DNA from: Agromyces mariniharenae
GTDB lineage: Bacteria > Actinomycetota > Actinomycetes > Actinomycetales > Microbacteriaceae
Reading direction: 5' to 3'
NCBI RefSeq assembly: GCF_008122505.1
Contig: NZ_VSSB01000001.1
Location: 230,881-294,880 of the forward strand
DNA length: 64,000 nucleotides
Position 1 is the first letter of the stretch. Each line of letters begins with the position of its first letter. Under the pieces are notes generated by a model. It was not told the origin of the DNA. It saw nothing but the letters and a program-made list of their open reading frames with translations, and did no database searches. A program made the translations under genes and the position numbers. Shown here one piece after another: positions 1-9,512 of this stretch.

Positions 1-3000
1 GGGCCGTGCGCGGGGGTCCGCCCGCGCCCTCGATCCCGCAGCGGAAGACGGCGGGCAGTCCGGAGTTGTCGGGCGCGGCCGTCCACGACCAGGTGCCCGT
101 CGCCTCGTTCCACACCCGGCTCGGCAGGGCGAAGGTCAGCGACGGCTGGGCGTCGGCCGGCAGGATCGCCGACCACGGACCGCAGCTGCCCCACACCGAG
201 CACGAGCGCACCTGGAACCGCGCGGCCTCGCCGAACGGCCGGTTGAGGAGCGTCCGCAGCCAGCCCGTGCCGCGGAACTCGGCAGGGCTGCCGATCTGGG
301 CGCCGTTCGCGTCGACGGCGACGATCTGCAGGCGTGGGCCGCCCGCGTCCACCCGGTCGATGTAGCGATCCCAGGTCTCGGTGTTCATCCAGTCCATGCG
401 GCTGTCCACGCCGCCGACGGCGCCCGGCGCCGGCCGTACCACGATCCCGGCGACCTCGGTGTTGACGCAGGCCGACCGGTTGTAGCCCCAGACCACGAAG
501 GAGTAGCGCGCCGACTCGGTGGCGGTGCCCGTGAACTGCACGCTCGAGGCATCCGGCCCCACCTGCACGACCTCGGCGACGGTGCCGCCGCTCGCCGGCG
601 CGACCACGCTTCCCGGAGCCGGGCTCGTCACCGAGCACGCCTGCGGACCGCTCGGCACGGCCGACTGCCCGTCGGCGAGGCGCTGCACGAAGTAGCCGCC
701 CATGGCGTCGCCGTTGCCGTTGAACGGCGCCCACGCGACCGTGACCGTGCCGGCGAGCGCGTCGCCCGTGACGGTGATCCCGCCCGCGATCGGCGGGCCG
801 AACGGCGTGCCGGTGCCGCCCGCCTCGGTCCACGCGGCGAGGGCCGGGTAGGCCTGGTTGCGCGCGCTGACCGTGAACGGCACCTGCGTCCCGTTGGGGA
901 TGCCCTGCGACACGGTCGAGCAGGCCGTCGCGGTGCAGGTCGCGGCATCCACCTCGCTCGAGACGCCGGCGACCGTGACGACGTACGAGCGGACGGCACT
1001 GCCCGCACCCGTCGAGACGGGCTGCCACTCGATCGCGAGGCGGCCGTCGAGCGGCAGTGCGCGGAGGCCCTGCGGGGGCGGCGGGACGACGTCGGACCAG
1101 ATCGGGCCGGGTGCGTCGACCGGGTCGGAGAGGCCGATCGCGTTCCGGGCCTGCACGCGCACGACGACCGCATTGCCCTGGCCGTTGCCGGGCGTGCCGA
1201 CGGTGCAGGTCGTCGCCGCGCAGGTCGACGTGCCGACCACTCCGCCGTTCGCGGGGTCGACGAGTGCGATCTCGTAGCCCGTGATCGGCGAGTTGTTGAA
1301 CCCGCCGGCGCCGAACACGACGTCGAGCGTCCCGTCGCCGAAGCCCGTCACCTGCGGGGCGCTCACCGGCTCGGGCCGGTCCTGGACGGAGATCGTGATG
1401 GTGCCCCAGGCGTACCGGCTCGGATCGCCGGTGGCGTCGGCGACCTGGTACTGCAGCGTCGTGTTCACGGGAGCCGCGCCCTGCGACACGTCGACCGTGA
1501 GCGTGGCGTTGTCGGCGCTGGGCTCGATCGACACGCCTGCGGGCAGGCTGTCGTCGATGCCGCGGACGCCGACCACCCGCAGCGGGGTTCCCGGGAACGG
1601 GTTCGTGGCCGAGTCGTTCGCGAGCACGTCGATCGTCGTCGTGCGTCCGCGCGCGGCAACGGCGAGGTCGGCTGCGGGCTGGGCGAGCGGCCGCGTCGAC
1701 GGGACCACGCGCAGTTCGATGCGACCCGGCGTGCCCTGGCCCGAGGCGTCCTCGACCGCCACCGTGACCGACTGGCGGGCGCCGGTCGGCGTGGCCTCGA
1801 GCGCGGTGATCTCGAGTTCCCGCCCCGTCGCGACGAGGCGGAAGCCCTCGGGCTCGGGCGCGAGCACGCGGTAGGTCAGCTCGTCGATCGCATCGGGATA
1901 CGGGTAGTTGGTGAGGCGCACCAGGTCGACGGTCTTCGACTGGCCGGGCTCGAAGTCGATCACGCCGCCGGTGAACGCGGGAGGCTGGTCCTCGGTCGGC
2001 TCGACCGTGATCGGGATCACGATCGTGCCCGTGCGGGCCGTGGGATCGCCGTCGGATTCGCCATCGGTCACCGTGAACGACAGCGACGCGAGGCCGAAGT
2101 AGCCCGGCTCGCTGCGGAACCGCAGCGTGTCCTGGTCGACCACGAGATCGCTGCCGTCGCTGTGCGAGGCGCGCACCGTCGCGGTGTCGGTGATGCGCAC
2201 CGGCCGACCGGATGCCGCGATGACGTAGTCGTCGAGGTCGAGCACGACCTCCTCGCCGCTCTCGACCCTCACGTCGGGCGCGTCGCGGCGCAGTTGCGGC
2301 AGCGCGTCGTCGCGTCCGGGGACCCAGATGAACGCGTACGCCGTCACCTCGGGGTCTTCAGGGTGGGTGACCGAGAACGGGATGATGCGCCGCTCGTCCT
2401 CGACGGCGACCCGGATGCTGCCGTCGCGGCGCACCTGCGCGCCCCGATCGTAGTTCGCGACGAGGCCGACCTGCAGGTCGGCGGGGTTGCCGTCGGCGAG
2501 GAACACGTTCCGCAGCACCTCGACGTCGACGAACTCCTCGTCGAGGATGTCGCTCAGGCTGAGCACGGTGTCGGATGCCTCGGGGCGGGCGAACGGCGCG
2601 TCGTCGTCGGCCGTGACCGTGAGGAACGCCTGCGCCGAGCCGAGCCCCTCGTTCTCGACGGTGTAGACGAAGCCGAAGACGCCTTCGTGGTCGGGCACGT
2701 CGACGCGCACTACGCCGGCGTCCTCGTCGATCGAGGCCTGGGCGTCGTTGCCGTTGGCCTCCACGTCGACGAGCGCGAGCCCGCCGCCGTCGGGGTCGGA
2801 GTCGTTCGCGAGGACGCGCACCGCGATGGTGCGGCCCGGGCGCACCGTGACCTCGTCGGCGACGGCCATCGGCGGACGCGAACCGTCGATGCGGGGCGCG
2901 ATGCCCACTCGGATGGTGCCGTCGGCGCGGGCGCCGAGCGCGTCGATGATCGAGTACTGGAACGCGTCGGTGCCCGCCGAGTACTCGCCGGCCTGGTACT

Positions 3001-5776
3001 CGAGCCAGTCGCCGCCGCGGTCGGTGACCGCGCCGCGGTCGGGGTTGGACTCCTGCGCGAGCAGCTGCACCGAGTCGCCGTCGGGGTCGACGCCGCCCAG
3101 CGGGATCGGGATGCGCACGGTCTCGCCGGCGAGCACGCGCGCGGTGATGGTCGGCGGCACGGGCGCGGTGTTCGTCGCGGGGTCGGCGTCGCGCACCGAG
3201 ATGTGCACGTCGGCGGTGGCGTTCTGCCCGTCGGGCCCGGCGACCCGGTACTGCGCGTCGTACTCGCCGGGCGCGTCGGGTGCGAAGTAGCGCAGGCGGT
3301 CGCCCGCGGCGAACAGGAGGCCGGCGGCGGGCTCCAGCACGAGCTCGGGCGCGAGCGTGAGCGGCAGGCCGTCGGGCTGCTCGTCGTTGTCGAGCACCGC
3401 GATGTCGACGACGTCGCCCGTGCGCGCCGAGATCGTGTCGGGCACGGCCACGGGCGGCTGGTCGACGGGCGGTGGCGGCACCTCGACCACGGTGACCTCG
3501 CCGTCGGCCTCGGCGAGGCCGTTGCTCACGCGGTAGCCGAACACCGTCGACCCCGTCGCGAGCGGCCGCGAGAGGGTGACGCGCAGGATGCGGTGGTCGA
3601 CGACCTCGACCCGCACGCCCTCGTCCTCGGCGGTGTCGGTGAGGCCCGTGACGACGAGCACGCCGCCCGTGGGGTCGATGTCGGTCGCGAGCACGTCGAC
3701 GTCGAACGGCTGGTTCGCGCGCAGGAACGCGGTGTGCGGCACGGTGATCGGGGTCGTGTCGCGGTCGGGCGGTGCCGACACGTCGACACGCACCGTGCCC
3801 GTCGCGGTCATGGTGCCGTCGGTCACGGAGTACTCGATGAGGTGCGTGCGCACCGCCGAGCTCGTGAACCGGAAGCTGCCGCCGTCGAAGTCGGGCGTGA
3901 CCTCGACGTCGGGCTTGGCCGGCACGGCGCTCAGGCGCACCGGTCCGGAACCCCCGCGCACGTGCCGAAGCGGGTCGATCCGGATCTCCTCGCCCGCCGT
4001 GGCGAGCGCGACGAACGGCTCCGCGACGAGGGGCACGTCGCCGGGCGCGCGCACCGCGACCGTGAGCTCACCCCCGCCGTCGTCACGCCCGTCGGACACG
4101 AGGAGCGACACGGAGCGCTCCCCGCCGACGCCGCCGCGCTCGTCGAACACGACCACGCCCTCGGCCGTCGACGAGGCGGCATCGGGTTCCTCCGTCGTGG
4201 CCGAGCGCAGGAAGAACGGGTCGCCGTCGGGGTCGATCCATTCGCCGAGCACCGCCGTGGTGACGCGTCCGCCGACCGCGACGGCGGCGTGGTTCGCCCG
4301 CTGCTGCACGGGCGGCGAGTTCTCCTCGGTCTCGCGCACCGTCACGTTCACGCTGGCGTGCGCAGTGCCGCCGCGGCCGTCGCCCACGGTGTAGCCGAAC
4401 GAGACGACGCCGGATGCCGCGTCGTCGAGCGTGAGCTGCAGCTGCTGGTTGCTCGACACCCGGTCGACCTTCGCGCCGGGCGGCAGCTCGCCGTCGACGG
4501 AGTCGACGACGAGCACGTCGCCGTTCGCGTCGTAGTCGTTGAGCAGCACGGGCAGGAGCGTCGACCGGCCCGGTCGTGCGCCGAGCTCGTCGTCGGTCGC
4601 GACAGGCGCCACCTGGCCCTTCTCGAGGATGGGCGGCGTGTCGGGATCGTTCTCCTCGATCGTCTCGTCGTCGCGCTCGGTCTCGAGCAGGTCCGCCCAG
4701 TTGTCGATGAGCCCGTAGTCGGCGGAGGCCGCCCACGTGTGGCCGCTGGGACGATCGTTCAGCACGAGGGCGTCGCCGTTCTCGCCGAAGTCGAGCGCGG
4801 TCGCGCCCTCGCCGTCGTCGAGCTCGAACCGCTCCCCCTGGCCGCCCGGACAGGCGACGGCCGCGTCACCGCCCGCCCACGCGGCATGGAGGCATCCGTC
4901 GAATCGCACCGGTGCGGCGGGTGCGCCGGCGACGTCGTCGACGACCGCGACCGGCGCGCCGCCGTCGAGGTCCACGACGACGAGACCACGTCGGTGCGCG
5001 ACGGCGACCGATTCGCCGTTCGACGCCGGCTCCTGCAGGCGGACCTCGTCGCCGATCCGGATCATGGTGGAGAGGTCGATGCGGCGACCGTCGATCGTGA
5101 GCGTCCGGTCGGTCGCGTCGAGCACCACCCAGTGCTGGTCGATCGAGGTGACCTGCACGTCGTGGTCGTCGTCGACGGGCTCGGCCTGCCATCTGGCGGC
5201 GACGGTCTCCTCGCCGGCCGCGTCGACCCGGGCGACCTCGCCCGTCGACGGCGTGAAGGCGAACAGGACGCCCTCTGGGTCGACCGACGTGACCGTGCCC
5301 TGGCCGAACGTGAGCAGCGGATCGGCCTCCGCGTCGAAGTCGACGAAGTCGGCGGCGGGCACCGACCAGAGGTCGCCGTCCGTGGCGACGACGACCCGGT
5401 CGCCGGCGAGGGCGAGCGACGTGTCGCCGGGCGGGACGGGAACGGTCTCGACGACCTCCGACGTCGTGGCGTCGACGACGCCGACGCTCGCGCTGTCGCG
5501 GTCGACGACGAGCACGGTCGAGCCCTGCTGCACGACCTCCGTGTCGGAGCCGCCCGTCTGCACCACGGAGTTCAGCTCGTGGATCTTCGTGTTGGCCCGG
5601 CCCACGGATTCGAGGCCGCCGTTCACGACCCAGACCGCCGCGTCGCCGAGGTCGACCCGCTGCGCGGCGTACCCGCCGGAGGCGACGGCGACCCCGACCA
5701 CGATCGCGATCACGCCCGTGATCGCGCCTGCGGTCACGAGGGCGGAACGGTGGCCGCCGAGCTTCGGCAGCCGCAT
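1..5776 (-). CDS. Giant Ig-like/fibronectin-repeat surface protein (partial, 3' end beyond window)
   Basis: Seen: about 1,925 codons are open to the left edge with no stop in the codons I checked. Residues ~10-33 form a hydrophobic segment rich in V, I, A and G, suitable as a signal anchor. Residues ~40-330 are short V-rich strands that may form a beta-propeller. From ~345 on there are repeated Ig/cadherin-like modules with a motif such as LLNDYDANGDVL, and the last ~500 visible residues look like fibronectin type III modules (VAWAPFNGNGDAMGGYFV). The ATG shares one base with the kinase stop (TGATG), so the two are translationally coupled. Known: such proteins in Microbacteriaceae lie beside a kinase, a PP2C phosphatase, an FHA protein, a MoxR ATPase, DUF58 and a transglutaminase. 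Inference: an extracellular scaffold or sensor anchored in the membrane, with the MoxR/DUF58/transglutaminase genes just outside the window. The long plus-strand frame opposite it is a GC shadow. Confidence 0.85.
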   Translation of the reverse strand, partial: MRLPKLGGHRSALVTAGAITGVIAIVVGVAVASGGYAAQRVDLGDAAVWVVNGGLESVGRANTKIHELNSVVQTGGSDTEVVQQGSTVLVVDRDSASVGVVDATTSEVVETVPVPPGDTSLALAGDRVVVATDGDLWSVPAADFVDFDAEADPLLTFGQGTVTSVDPEGVLFAFTPSTGEVARVDAAGEETVAARWQAEPVDDDHDVQVTSIDQHWVVLDATDRTLTIDGRRIDLSTMIRIGDEVRLQEPASNGESVAVAHRRGLVVVDLDGGAPVAVVDDVAGAPAAPVRFDGCLHAAWAGGDAAVACPGGQGERFELDDGEGATALDFGENGDALVLNDRPSGHTWAASADYGLIDNWADLLETERDDETIEENDPDTPPILEKGQVAPVATDDELGARPGRSTLLPVLLNDYDANGDVLVVDSVDGELPPGAKVDRVSSNQQLQLTLDDAASGVVSFGYTVGDGRGGTAHASVNVTVRETEENSPPVQQRANHAAVAVGGRVTTAVLGEWIDPDGDPFFLRSATTEEPDAASSTAEGVVVFDERGGVGGERSVSLLVSDGRDDGGGELTVAVRAPGDVPLVAEPFVALATAGEEIRIDPLRHVRGGSGPVRLSAVPAKPDVEVTPDFDGGSFRFTSSAVRTHLIEYSVTDGTMTATGTVRVDVSAPPDRDTTPITVPHTAFLRANQPFDVDVLATDIDPTGGVLVVTGLTDTAEDEGVRVEVVDHRILRVTLSRPLATGSTVFGYRVSNGLAEADGEVTVVEVPPPPVDQPPVAVPDTISARTGDVVDIAVLDNDEQPDGLPLTLAPELVLEPAAGLLFAAGDRLRYFAPDAPGEYDAQYRVAGPDGQNATADVHISVRDADPATNTAPVPPTITARVLAGETVRIPIPLGGVDPDGDSVQLLAQESNPDRGAVTDRGGDWLEYQAGEYSAGTDAFQYSIIDALGARADGTIRVGIAPRIDGSRPPMAVADEVTVRPGRTIAVRVLANDSDPDGGGLALVDVEANGNDAQASIDEDAGVVRVDVPDHEGVFGFVYTVENEGLGSAQAFLTVTADDDAPFARPEASDTVLSLSDILDEEFVDVEVLRNVFLADGNPADLQVGLVANYDRGAQVRRDGSIRVAVEDERRIIPFSVTHPEDPEVTAYAFIWVPGRDDALPQLRRDAPDVRVESGEEVVLDLDDYVIAASGRPVRITDTATVRASHSDGSDLVVDQDTLRFRSEPGYFGLASLSFTVTDGESDGDPTARTGTIVIPITVEPTEDQPPAFTGGVIDFEPGQSKTVDLVRLTNYPYPDAIDELTYRVLAPEPEGFRLVATGRELEITALEATPTGARQSVTVAVEDASGQGTPGRIELRVVPSTRPLAQPAADLAVAARGRTTTIDVLANDSATNPFPGTPLRVVGVRGIDDSLPAGVSIEPSADNATLTVDVSQGAAPVNTTLQYQVADATGDPSRYAWGTITISVQDRPEPVSAPQVTGFGDGTLDVVFGAGGFNNSPITGYEIALVDPANGGVVGTSTCAATTCTVGTPGNGQGNAVVVRVQARNAIGLSDPVDAPGPIWSDVVPPPPQGLRALPLDGRLAIEWQPVSTGAGSAVRSYVVTVAGVSSEVDAATCTATACSTVSQGIPNGTQVPFTVSARNQAYPALAAWTEAGGTGTPFGPPIAGGITVTGDALAGTVTVAWAPFNGNGDAMGGYFVQRLADGQSAVPSGPQACSVTSPAPGSVVAPASGGTVAEVVQVGPDASSVQFTGTATESARYSFVVWGYNRSACVNTEVAGIVVRPAPGAVGGVDSRMDWMNTETWDRYIDRVDAGGPRLQIVAVDANGAQIGSPAEFRGTGWLRTLLNRPFGEAARFQVRSCSVWGSCGPWSAILPADAQPSLTFALPSRVWNEATGTWSWTAAPDNSGLPAVFRCGIEGAGGPPRTA

Positions 5777-7191
5777 CAGCCGACCCCCGTCACGTCGACG
5801 CACCGCTCGGCGCTGGGGTCGCCCGACTTGCCCTCGCGGGTCACCGTGACGGTGACGCACACCCGGTCGCCCTCCTGCACGGGCACCTCGACGCGGGCGA
5901 CGCGCTGGATGGGCTCGGGCTCGCCGTCGACGGCGACGAGGTAGGCGTCGCCGCCCTGGATCCCGGGGTCGTCCCAGGTGAACACGGCCGAGTCGCCGAC
6001 GACCGAGCCCTGCACGTTCGCGACGACCGGGATCGAGCGGGTGCCCTGCAGGACCGCGACGACGCCGGCGCCGACGAGCGCGACGATGAGGGCGGCGGCG
6101 ATCGAGATGCCCCACACGAGCCGCCTCATGGTGGGCGGCGCGGTGCGCTGGCGGCCCGTGGACACCTCGTGCGAGCGGCCGTCGATCCCCTGCGCGGCGC
6201 TCGAGGCCCGCACCGGGATGCGCCGCGAACGGCGCCGGCTCCCCTGCGCGTCGACGTTCGAGTGATGGCCGCTCACGCGCGTGCGCTCGTCGAGGTCGAC
6301 CGCGGTCGCGAGGGCCCAGTCGTCCATGGCGACCTCGAGCGGCGTCTGCGGCAGCCCGAGCTCCTCCTCCGCCGACTGCAGGTCGCGGATGAACTCGAGC
6401 GCGCTCGCCTGCCGGTCCTGGGGCCGCTTCGACATCGAACGTGCCAGGACGCGCTCGAGGCTCGGCGGCACGTCGACCCGTCCGGTCGGCGCCGGCTTCG
6501 CCTTCTCGATGCGCCCCATGAGCGTCACGGGCGCGTTGTCGCCGCCCGGCACCTCGAACGGGCTGCGGCCGGCGAGGAGCGAGTAGACGGTGGCCCCGAG
6601 CGACCACACCTCGCTCGCGACGGTGCCCGACACGTCGTCGTGCAGCACCTCGGGCGCCGACCACGGGATCGACAGGCCGACGGCCTCGGTCGTCTCGGCC
6701 TCGCCGAGGGTCGCCGCGATGCCGAAGTCGGAGAGCACGGGGTGTCCGTAGGCGGTGGTGAGGATGTTCGACGGCTTGATGTCGCGGTGCAGGACGCCCT
6801 GCCGGTGGGCCGTCTCGACGGCGCTGGCGATGCGCACGCCGATCGAGAGCACCTCGGCGAGCGGCAGCTGCACGGCGCGGTAGCGCTGCCCGAGCGTCGA
6901 CGAGCAGTACTCCATCACGAGGTAGGGGCGCCCGTCGGCGGCGACGCTCGCCTGGTACACCGTGAGGATGGACGGATGCGACGACAGCTGGGCCATCAGG
7001 TTGGCCTCGGCCTGGAACATCCGGCGCAGGTCGTCGTTCACGACCTCGGCGAGCAGCACCTTCACGGCGACGAGCCGACGCGGCATGTTCTGCTCGTAGA
7101 GGAAGACGTCGGCGAACCCGCCCGAGCCGAGCACGCGGATGAACGCGAACCCGGGCAGGTTCGGCGGGGTGGACGGCAGGCGCCTCGTCAC
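5776..7191 (-). CDS. Membrane-anchored Ser/Thr protein kinase (Hanks type)
   Basis: A 471-residue protein kinase. Kinase domain at ~14-275: glycine loop GSGGFADV (22-29), ATP lysine K44 in VAVK, catalytic HRDIKPSN (H135-R-D137), DFG at 155-157 and APE at 179-181. After a basic juxtamembrane stretch (~300-355) comes one transmembrane helix (~357-381). The external part of about 90 residues resembles a fibronectin/Ig strand module with two cysteines, so it is not a PASTA kinase. Start: GTG with GGGAGG just upstream (minus strand); an open frame continues further 5' but contains no domain. The stop overlaps the start of the surface-protein gene, and the phosphatase gene lies upstream, making a kinase/phosphatase/FHA signalling unit. 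Inference: it senses an envelope cue and phosphorylates cytoplasmic targets such as the FHA partner. Confidence 0.9.
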   Translation of the reverse strand: MTRRLPSTPPNLPGFAFIRVLGSGGFADVFLYEQNMPRRLVAVKVLLAEVVNDDLRRMFQAEANLMAQLSSHPSILTVYQASVAADGRPYLVMEYCSSTLGQRYRAVQLPLAEVLSIGVRIASAVETAHRQGVLHRDIKPSNILTTAYGHPVLSDFGIAATLGEAETTEAVGLSIPWSAPEVLHDDVSGTVASEVWSLGATVYSLLAGRSPFEVPGGDNAPVTLMGRIEKAKPAPTGRVDVPPSLERVLARSMSKRPQDRQASALEFIRDLQSAEEELGLPQTPLEVAMDDWALATAVDLDERTRVSGHHSNVDAQGSRRRSRRIPVRASSAAQGIDGRSHEVSTGRQRTAPPTMRRLVWGISIAAALIVALVGAGVVAVLQGTRSIPVVANVQGSVVGDSAVFTWDDPGIQGGDAYLVAVDGEPEPIQRVARVEVPVQEGDRVCVTVTVTREGKSGDPSAERCVDVTGVG

Positions 7192-7270
7192 GATCCTCCC
7201 AGCGTTCGAGTCCGTCGGCGCCCGCACCAACGCCCGGCGGGCCCCGGTGACCCCCATTGTAGGCGGGCGC

Positions 7271-7325
7271 ACGGATGCCGCCACGACGGCTGTGGGGACG
7301 TGCCGCGGCGGCCCGCGGCATCCGT
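7271..7325. repeat. Inverted copies of the CGGCATCCG word between kinase and phosphatase genes
   Basis: ACGGATGCCG (7271-7280) and CGGCATCCGT (7316-7325) are perfect inverted repeats with a 35-nt loop. They sit in the 133-bp gap between the PP2C stop and the kinase start. They could form a weak hairpin that lowers read-through from the phosphatase gene. They are also one of many copies of a word iterated across the window. Confidence 0.55.
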
Positions 7326-8152
7326 CAGTCGACGTCGCTGTCGGGGCTGCGGTGCTGGGGCGCGTGGGCGGGTCGGACGACCTTGAGCACGTCGACCACG
7401 ACGACCGTGATGTTGTCGCGACCGCCGTTGCCGACCGCCGCATCGACGAGCTGGCGGGCGGCCTGCTCGGGCTTCGGGTTGGCCACGAGGAAGTGCCGGA
7501 TGCCGTACGACGTGAGCTCCTTCGTGAGCCCGTCGGAGCAGATCAGCAGGCGCATGCCCGGCTCGACCGCGATGGCGCGGTAGTCGGGGATCGGCGCCTC
7601 GTGGAAGCCCACGGCGCGCGTGATCACGTTGGAGTGCGGGTGCGTGTCGGCCTCCTCGCGCGTGATCTGGCCGGCATCGACGAGCTCCTGCACGATCGAG
7701 TGGTCGACGGTCAATTGCTCGAGCACGCCGCCGACGAGCCGGTAGACGCGCGAGTCGCCGATGTTGAACACGATCCAGGCGGGCTCGTCGGAGATGCTGC
7801 CGAGCGCGGCGCCCGTGACCGTGGTGCCGCTGCCCTCGTCGGTGACGCCGGCGCCGCGGCCCATGTCCTGCACCGCGAGCCGGAGGGCCGCGTCGATCTC
7901 GGGGGTGCCCATCATCGACTTGCCGCCGTGCTCGGCGAGCCGGGTGACCACGGCGGCGCTGGCGAAGTCGCCGGCCGCGTGCCCGCCCATGCCGTCGGCG
8001 ACTGCGAAGATCGGCGCCTGCGCGACGAAGCTGTCCTCGTTGACCTCGCGGCGCAGGCCCGTGTCGGTGACGGCGGCCCATGCGATCGTGATCTCGGTGC
8101 CGTCGGGCAGCGTGACGCGATGACGGGCGTTGCCGTTGCCGATCTGGGTCAC
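7325..8152 (-). CDS. PP2C-family Ser/Thr protein phosphatase
   Basis: A 275-residue PPM/PP2C catalytic domain with no membrane segment. Motifs in order: RREVNEDSF (acidic metal ligand near residue 40), VADGMGGHAAGD (metal-binding Asp at 53), GSGTTVTGA, NIGDSRVYR, the TREEAD/NVITRAVG region, LLICSDGLTKEL, and GGRDNITVVVVDV with the last metal-binding Asp. All metal-binding residues of the family are present. GTG start chosen because the domain begins about 20 residues later; upstream residues in the open frame are the FHA gene read out of frame. It lies 25 bp downstream of the FHA gene and upstream of the kinase. It is expected to reverse the phosphorylation made by that kinase in the cytoplasm. 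Confidence 0.92.
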   Translation of the reverse strand: MTQIGNGNARHRVTLPDGTEITIAWAAVTDTGLRREVNEDSFVAQAPIFAVADGMGGHAAGDFASAAVVTRLAEHGGKSMMGTPEIDAALRLAVQDMGRGAGVTDEGSGTTVTGAALGSISDEPAWIVFNIGDSRVYRLVGGVLEQLTVDHSIVQELVDAGQITREEADTHPHSNVITRAVGFHEAPIPDYRAIAVEPGMRLLICSDGLTKELTSYGIRHFLVANPKPEQAARQLVDAAVGNGGRDNITVVVVDVLKVVRPAHAPQHRSPDSDVD

Positions 8153-8177
8153 GGGACGTGCCTGCTGTCTGTTCGGG

Positions 8178-9467
8178 TCACTCGGGTGGAGCGGTGGGGG
8201 CGGGGAGGATCTCGATGATCGTATCGTCTCCGAGGTCGAGGCGGGTGCCCGGTGCGACCACGATGGACTCGCCCGCGCGCATGCGGCGCACACCCGCCGC
8301 ACTCCGCACGATCGTGCCGTTCGTGGAGCGCAGGTCGGTCGCCACGACGCGGGTCCCCTCGACGCGCAGCTCGAGGTGCGTGCCCGACACCACGGCGCGC
8401 GGCGACGCGACGGTGACGAGCTCGGGGACGACGCCTCGAGGATCGGGGACGCGCGGCGCGTGCGGCCGTCGGCCGATGAGCACCGGGCCCGTGACCGGGC
8501 GCGGCTCGCCGGTGCCGATGCGGAACGCGGGCGCGCCGGGCGCCGCGCGCGGCTCGACGGATGCCGCGGCGGGGGGCTCGACCGATGCCACGACGTGGGC
8601 TTCGGCCGCGCGGTCGTGCTCGGCGGGGCCGTCGTGTCCGGTCGGCGCGTCCCGGTCGGCCGTCGGCGGTTCAGGCGGTACCGGGATGCTCGCCGGCTCC
8701 AACCGCAGGCCCGCGCCGAGCACGCGCGGCTCGAGACCGGCGAGGTCCTGGTCGGGCGACGGGGACGGCGTCGCCGCCGGAGCGATGGCGCGGATGCGGG
8801 ACGTGGGCGGCGAGGCGAGGTCGAACTGGGGCTCCCGCAGGGAGCTCGTCGTGCGGACGGTGTCGGCGACGGCGTGCTCGTCGGCGGTGTCGTCCTGGCG
8901 GGTGCGCACCGTGTCGGGATCGTGCGGACGCGGCAGGAGCACCGTGTCGGCGTCGGCGACCGCGGCATCGGGTCGGCGGGGCGGCTGCGGCGCCGCCGAC
9001 CACTCGACGGCGGACGCGCGGAAGCCGGCGCGCGCATGCCCCACCGCGTCGCCCGACTCGCCGAGGCGGTCGAGGGGCGCGTCGACCCCGGTGACGCGCA
9101 GCGCGATCACGGAGCCGAAGTCCGCCAGGTGCCACGGGCGGATGCCGCGGGCATCGAAACGCCGAGTGCCGCCGGGCGACGTGAGGTCGACCACCGCGTC
9201 GCCGCGCACCACGGCGGTCACCTCGTCGGTGCCGGGGCCGGGCCACCACACGATGGCGAACGACTCGACGGCGCCGGCACCGCCGAGCGGGATCGTGCCG
9301 ACGAGCGCCTCGACGGTCACCGCGTCGTCGGCGGCCGCGGCGGCGAGCGCCGACGTGGTCGCGTCGGGCGAGGGCGCGGCGATGGCGACGATGAAGCGGT
9401 GGCCGACCACGACGTCCCACGCGGGTGCACCGGGCACCGCCGCGCTCGTGACGGTTCCCGCGACCAT
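8178..9467 (-). CDS. FHA-domain protein with variable N-terminal region
   Basis: A 429-residue cytoplasmic protein. The N-terminal ~150 residues form an uncharacterised beta-rich domain, followed by a low-complexity Ala/Pro/Arg linker (~150-310). The C-terminal FHA phosphothreonine-binding domain (~325-420) has LIGRRPHAPRVPD, the SGTHLELR strand, the hallmark DLRSTNGT and a final DTIIEILP. FHA domains bind phosphothreonine peptides, so with the kinase and PP2C genes downstream this is the likely substrate or reader of the module. No SD is visible, but a CAGACT hexamer lies 7 nt upstream, fitting leaderless transcription of the cluster. First gene of the minus-strand signalling operon. Confidence 0.88.
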   Translation of the reverse strand: MVAGTVTSAAVPGAPAWDVVVGHRFIVAIAAPSPDATTSALAAAAADDAVTVEALVGTIPLGGAGAVESFAIVWWPGPGTDEVTAVVRGDAVVDLTSPGGTRRFDARGIRPWHLADFGSVIALRVTGVDAPLDRLGESGDAVGHARAGFRASAVEWSAAPQPPRRPDAAVADADTVLLPRPHDPDTVRTRQDDTADEHAVADTVRTTSSLREPQFDLASPPTSRIRAIAPAATPSPSPDQDLAGLEPRVLGAGLRLEPASIPVPPEPPTADRDAPTGHDGPAEHDRAAEAHVVASVEPPAAASVEPRAAPGAPAFRIGTGEPRPVTGPVLIGRRPHAPRVPDPRGVVPELVTVASPRAVVSGTHLELRVEGTRVVATDLRSTNGTIVRSAAGVRRMRAGESIVVAPGTRLDLGDDTIIEILPAPTAPPE

Positions 9468-9474
9468 GTCGAAC

Positions 9475-9480
9475 AGTCTG
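9475..9480 (-). promoter_or_regulatory. Putative -10 (CAGACT) of the FHA-PP2C-kinase operon
   Basis: CAGACT on the minus strand ends 7 nt before the FHA ATG with no SD between, which places the likely transcript start on or next to the start codon. The -35 is not convincing. Confidence 0.4.
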
Positions 9481-9512
9481 GCACCGCCGCGAGCGCGAAC
9501 GCGTGCGCGATG

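Noticed and set aside
2162..5944. Very long plus-strand open frame opposite the Ig-like gene
   Set aside because: It is the exact codon-register complement of the real minus-strand gene, is Arg/Val/Asp-rich low complexity and has no domain; a usual high-GC shadow.
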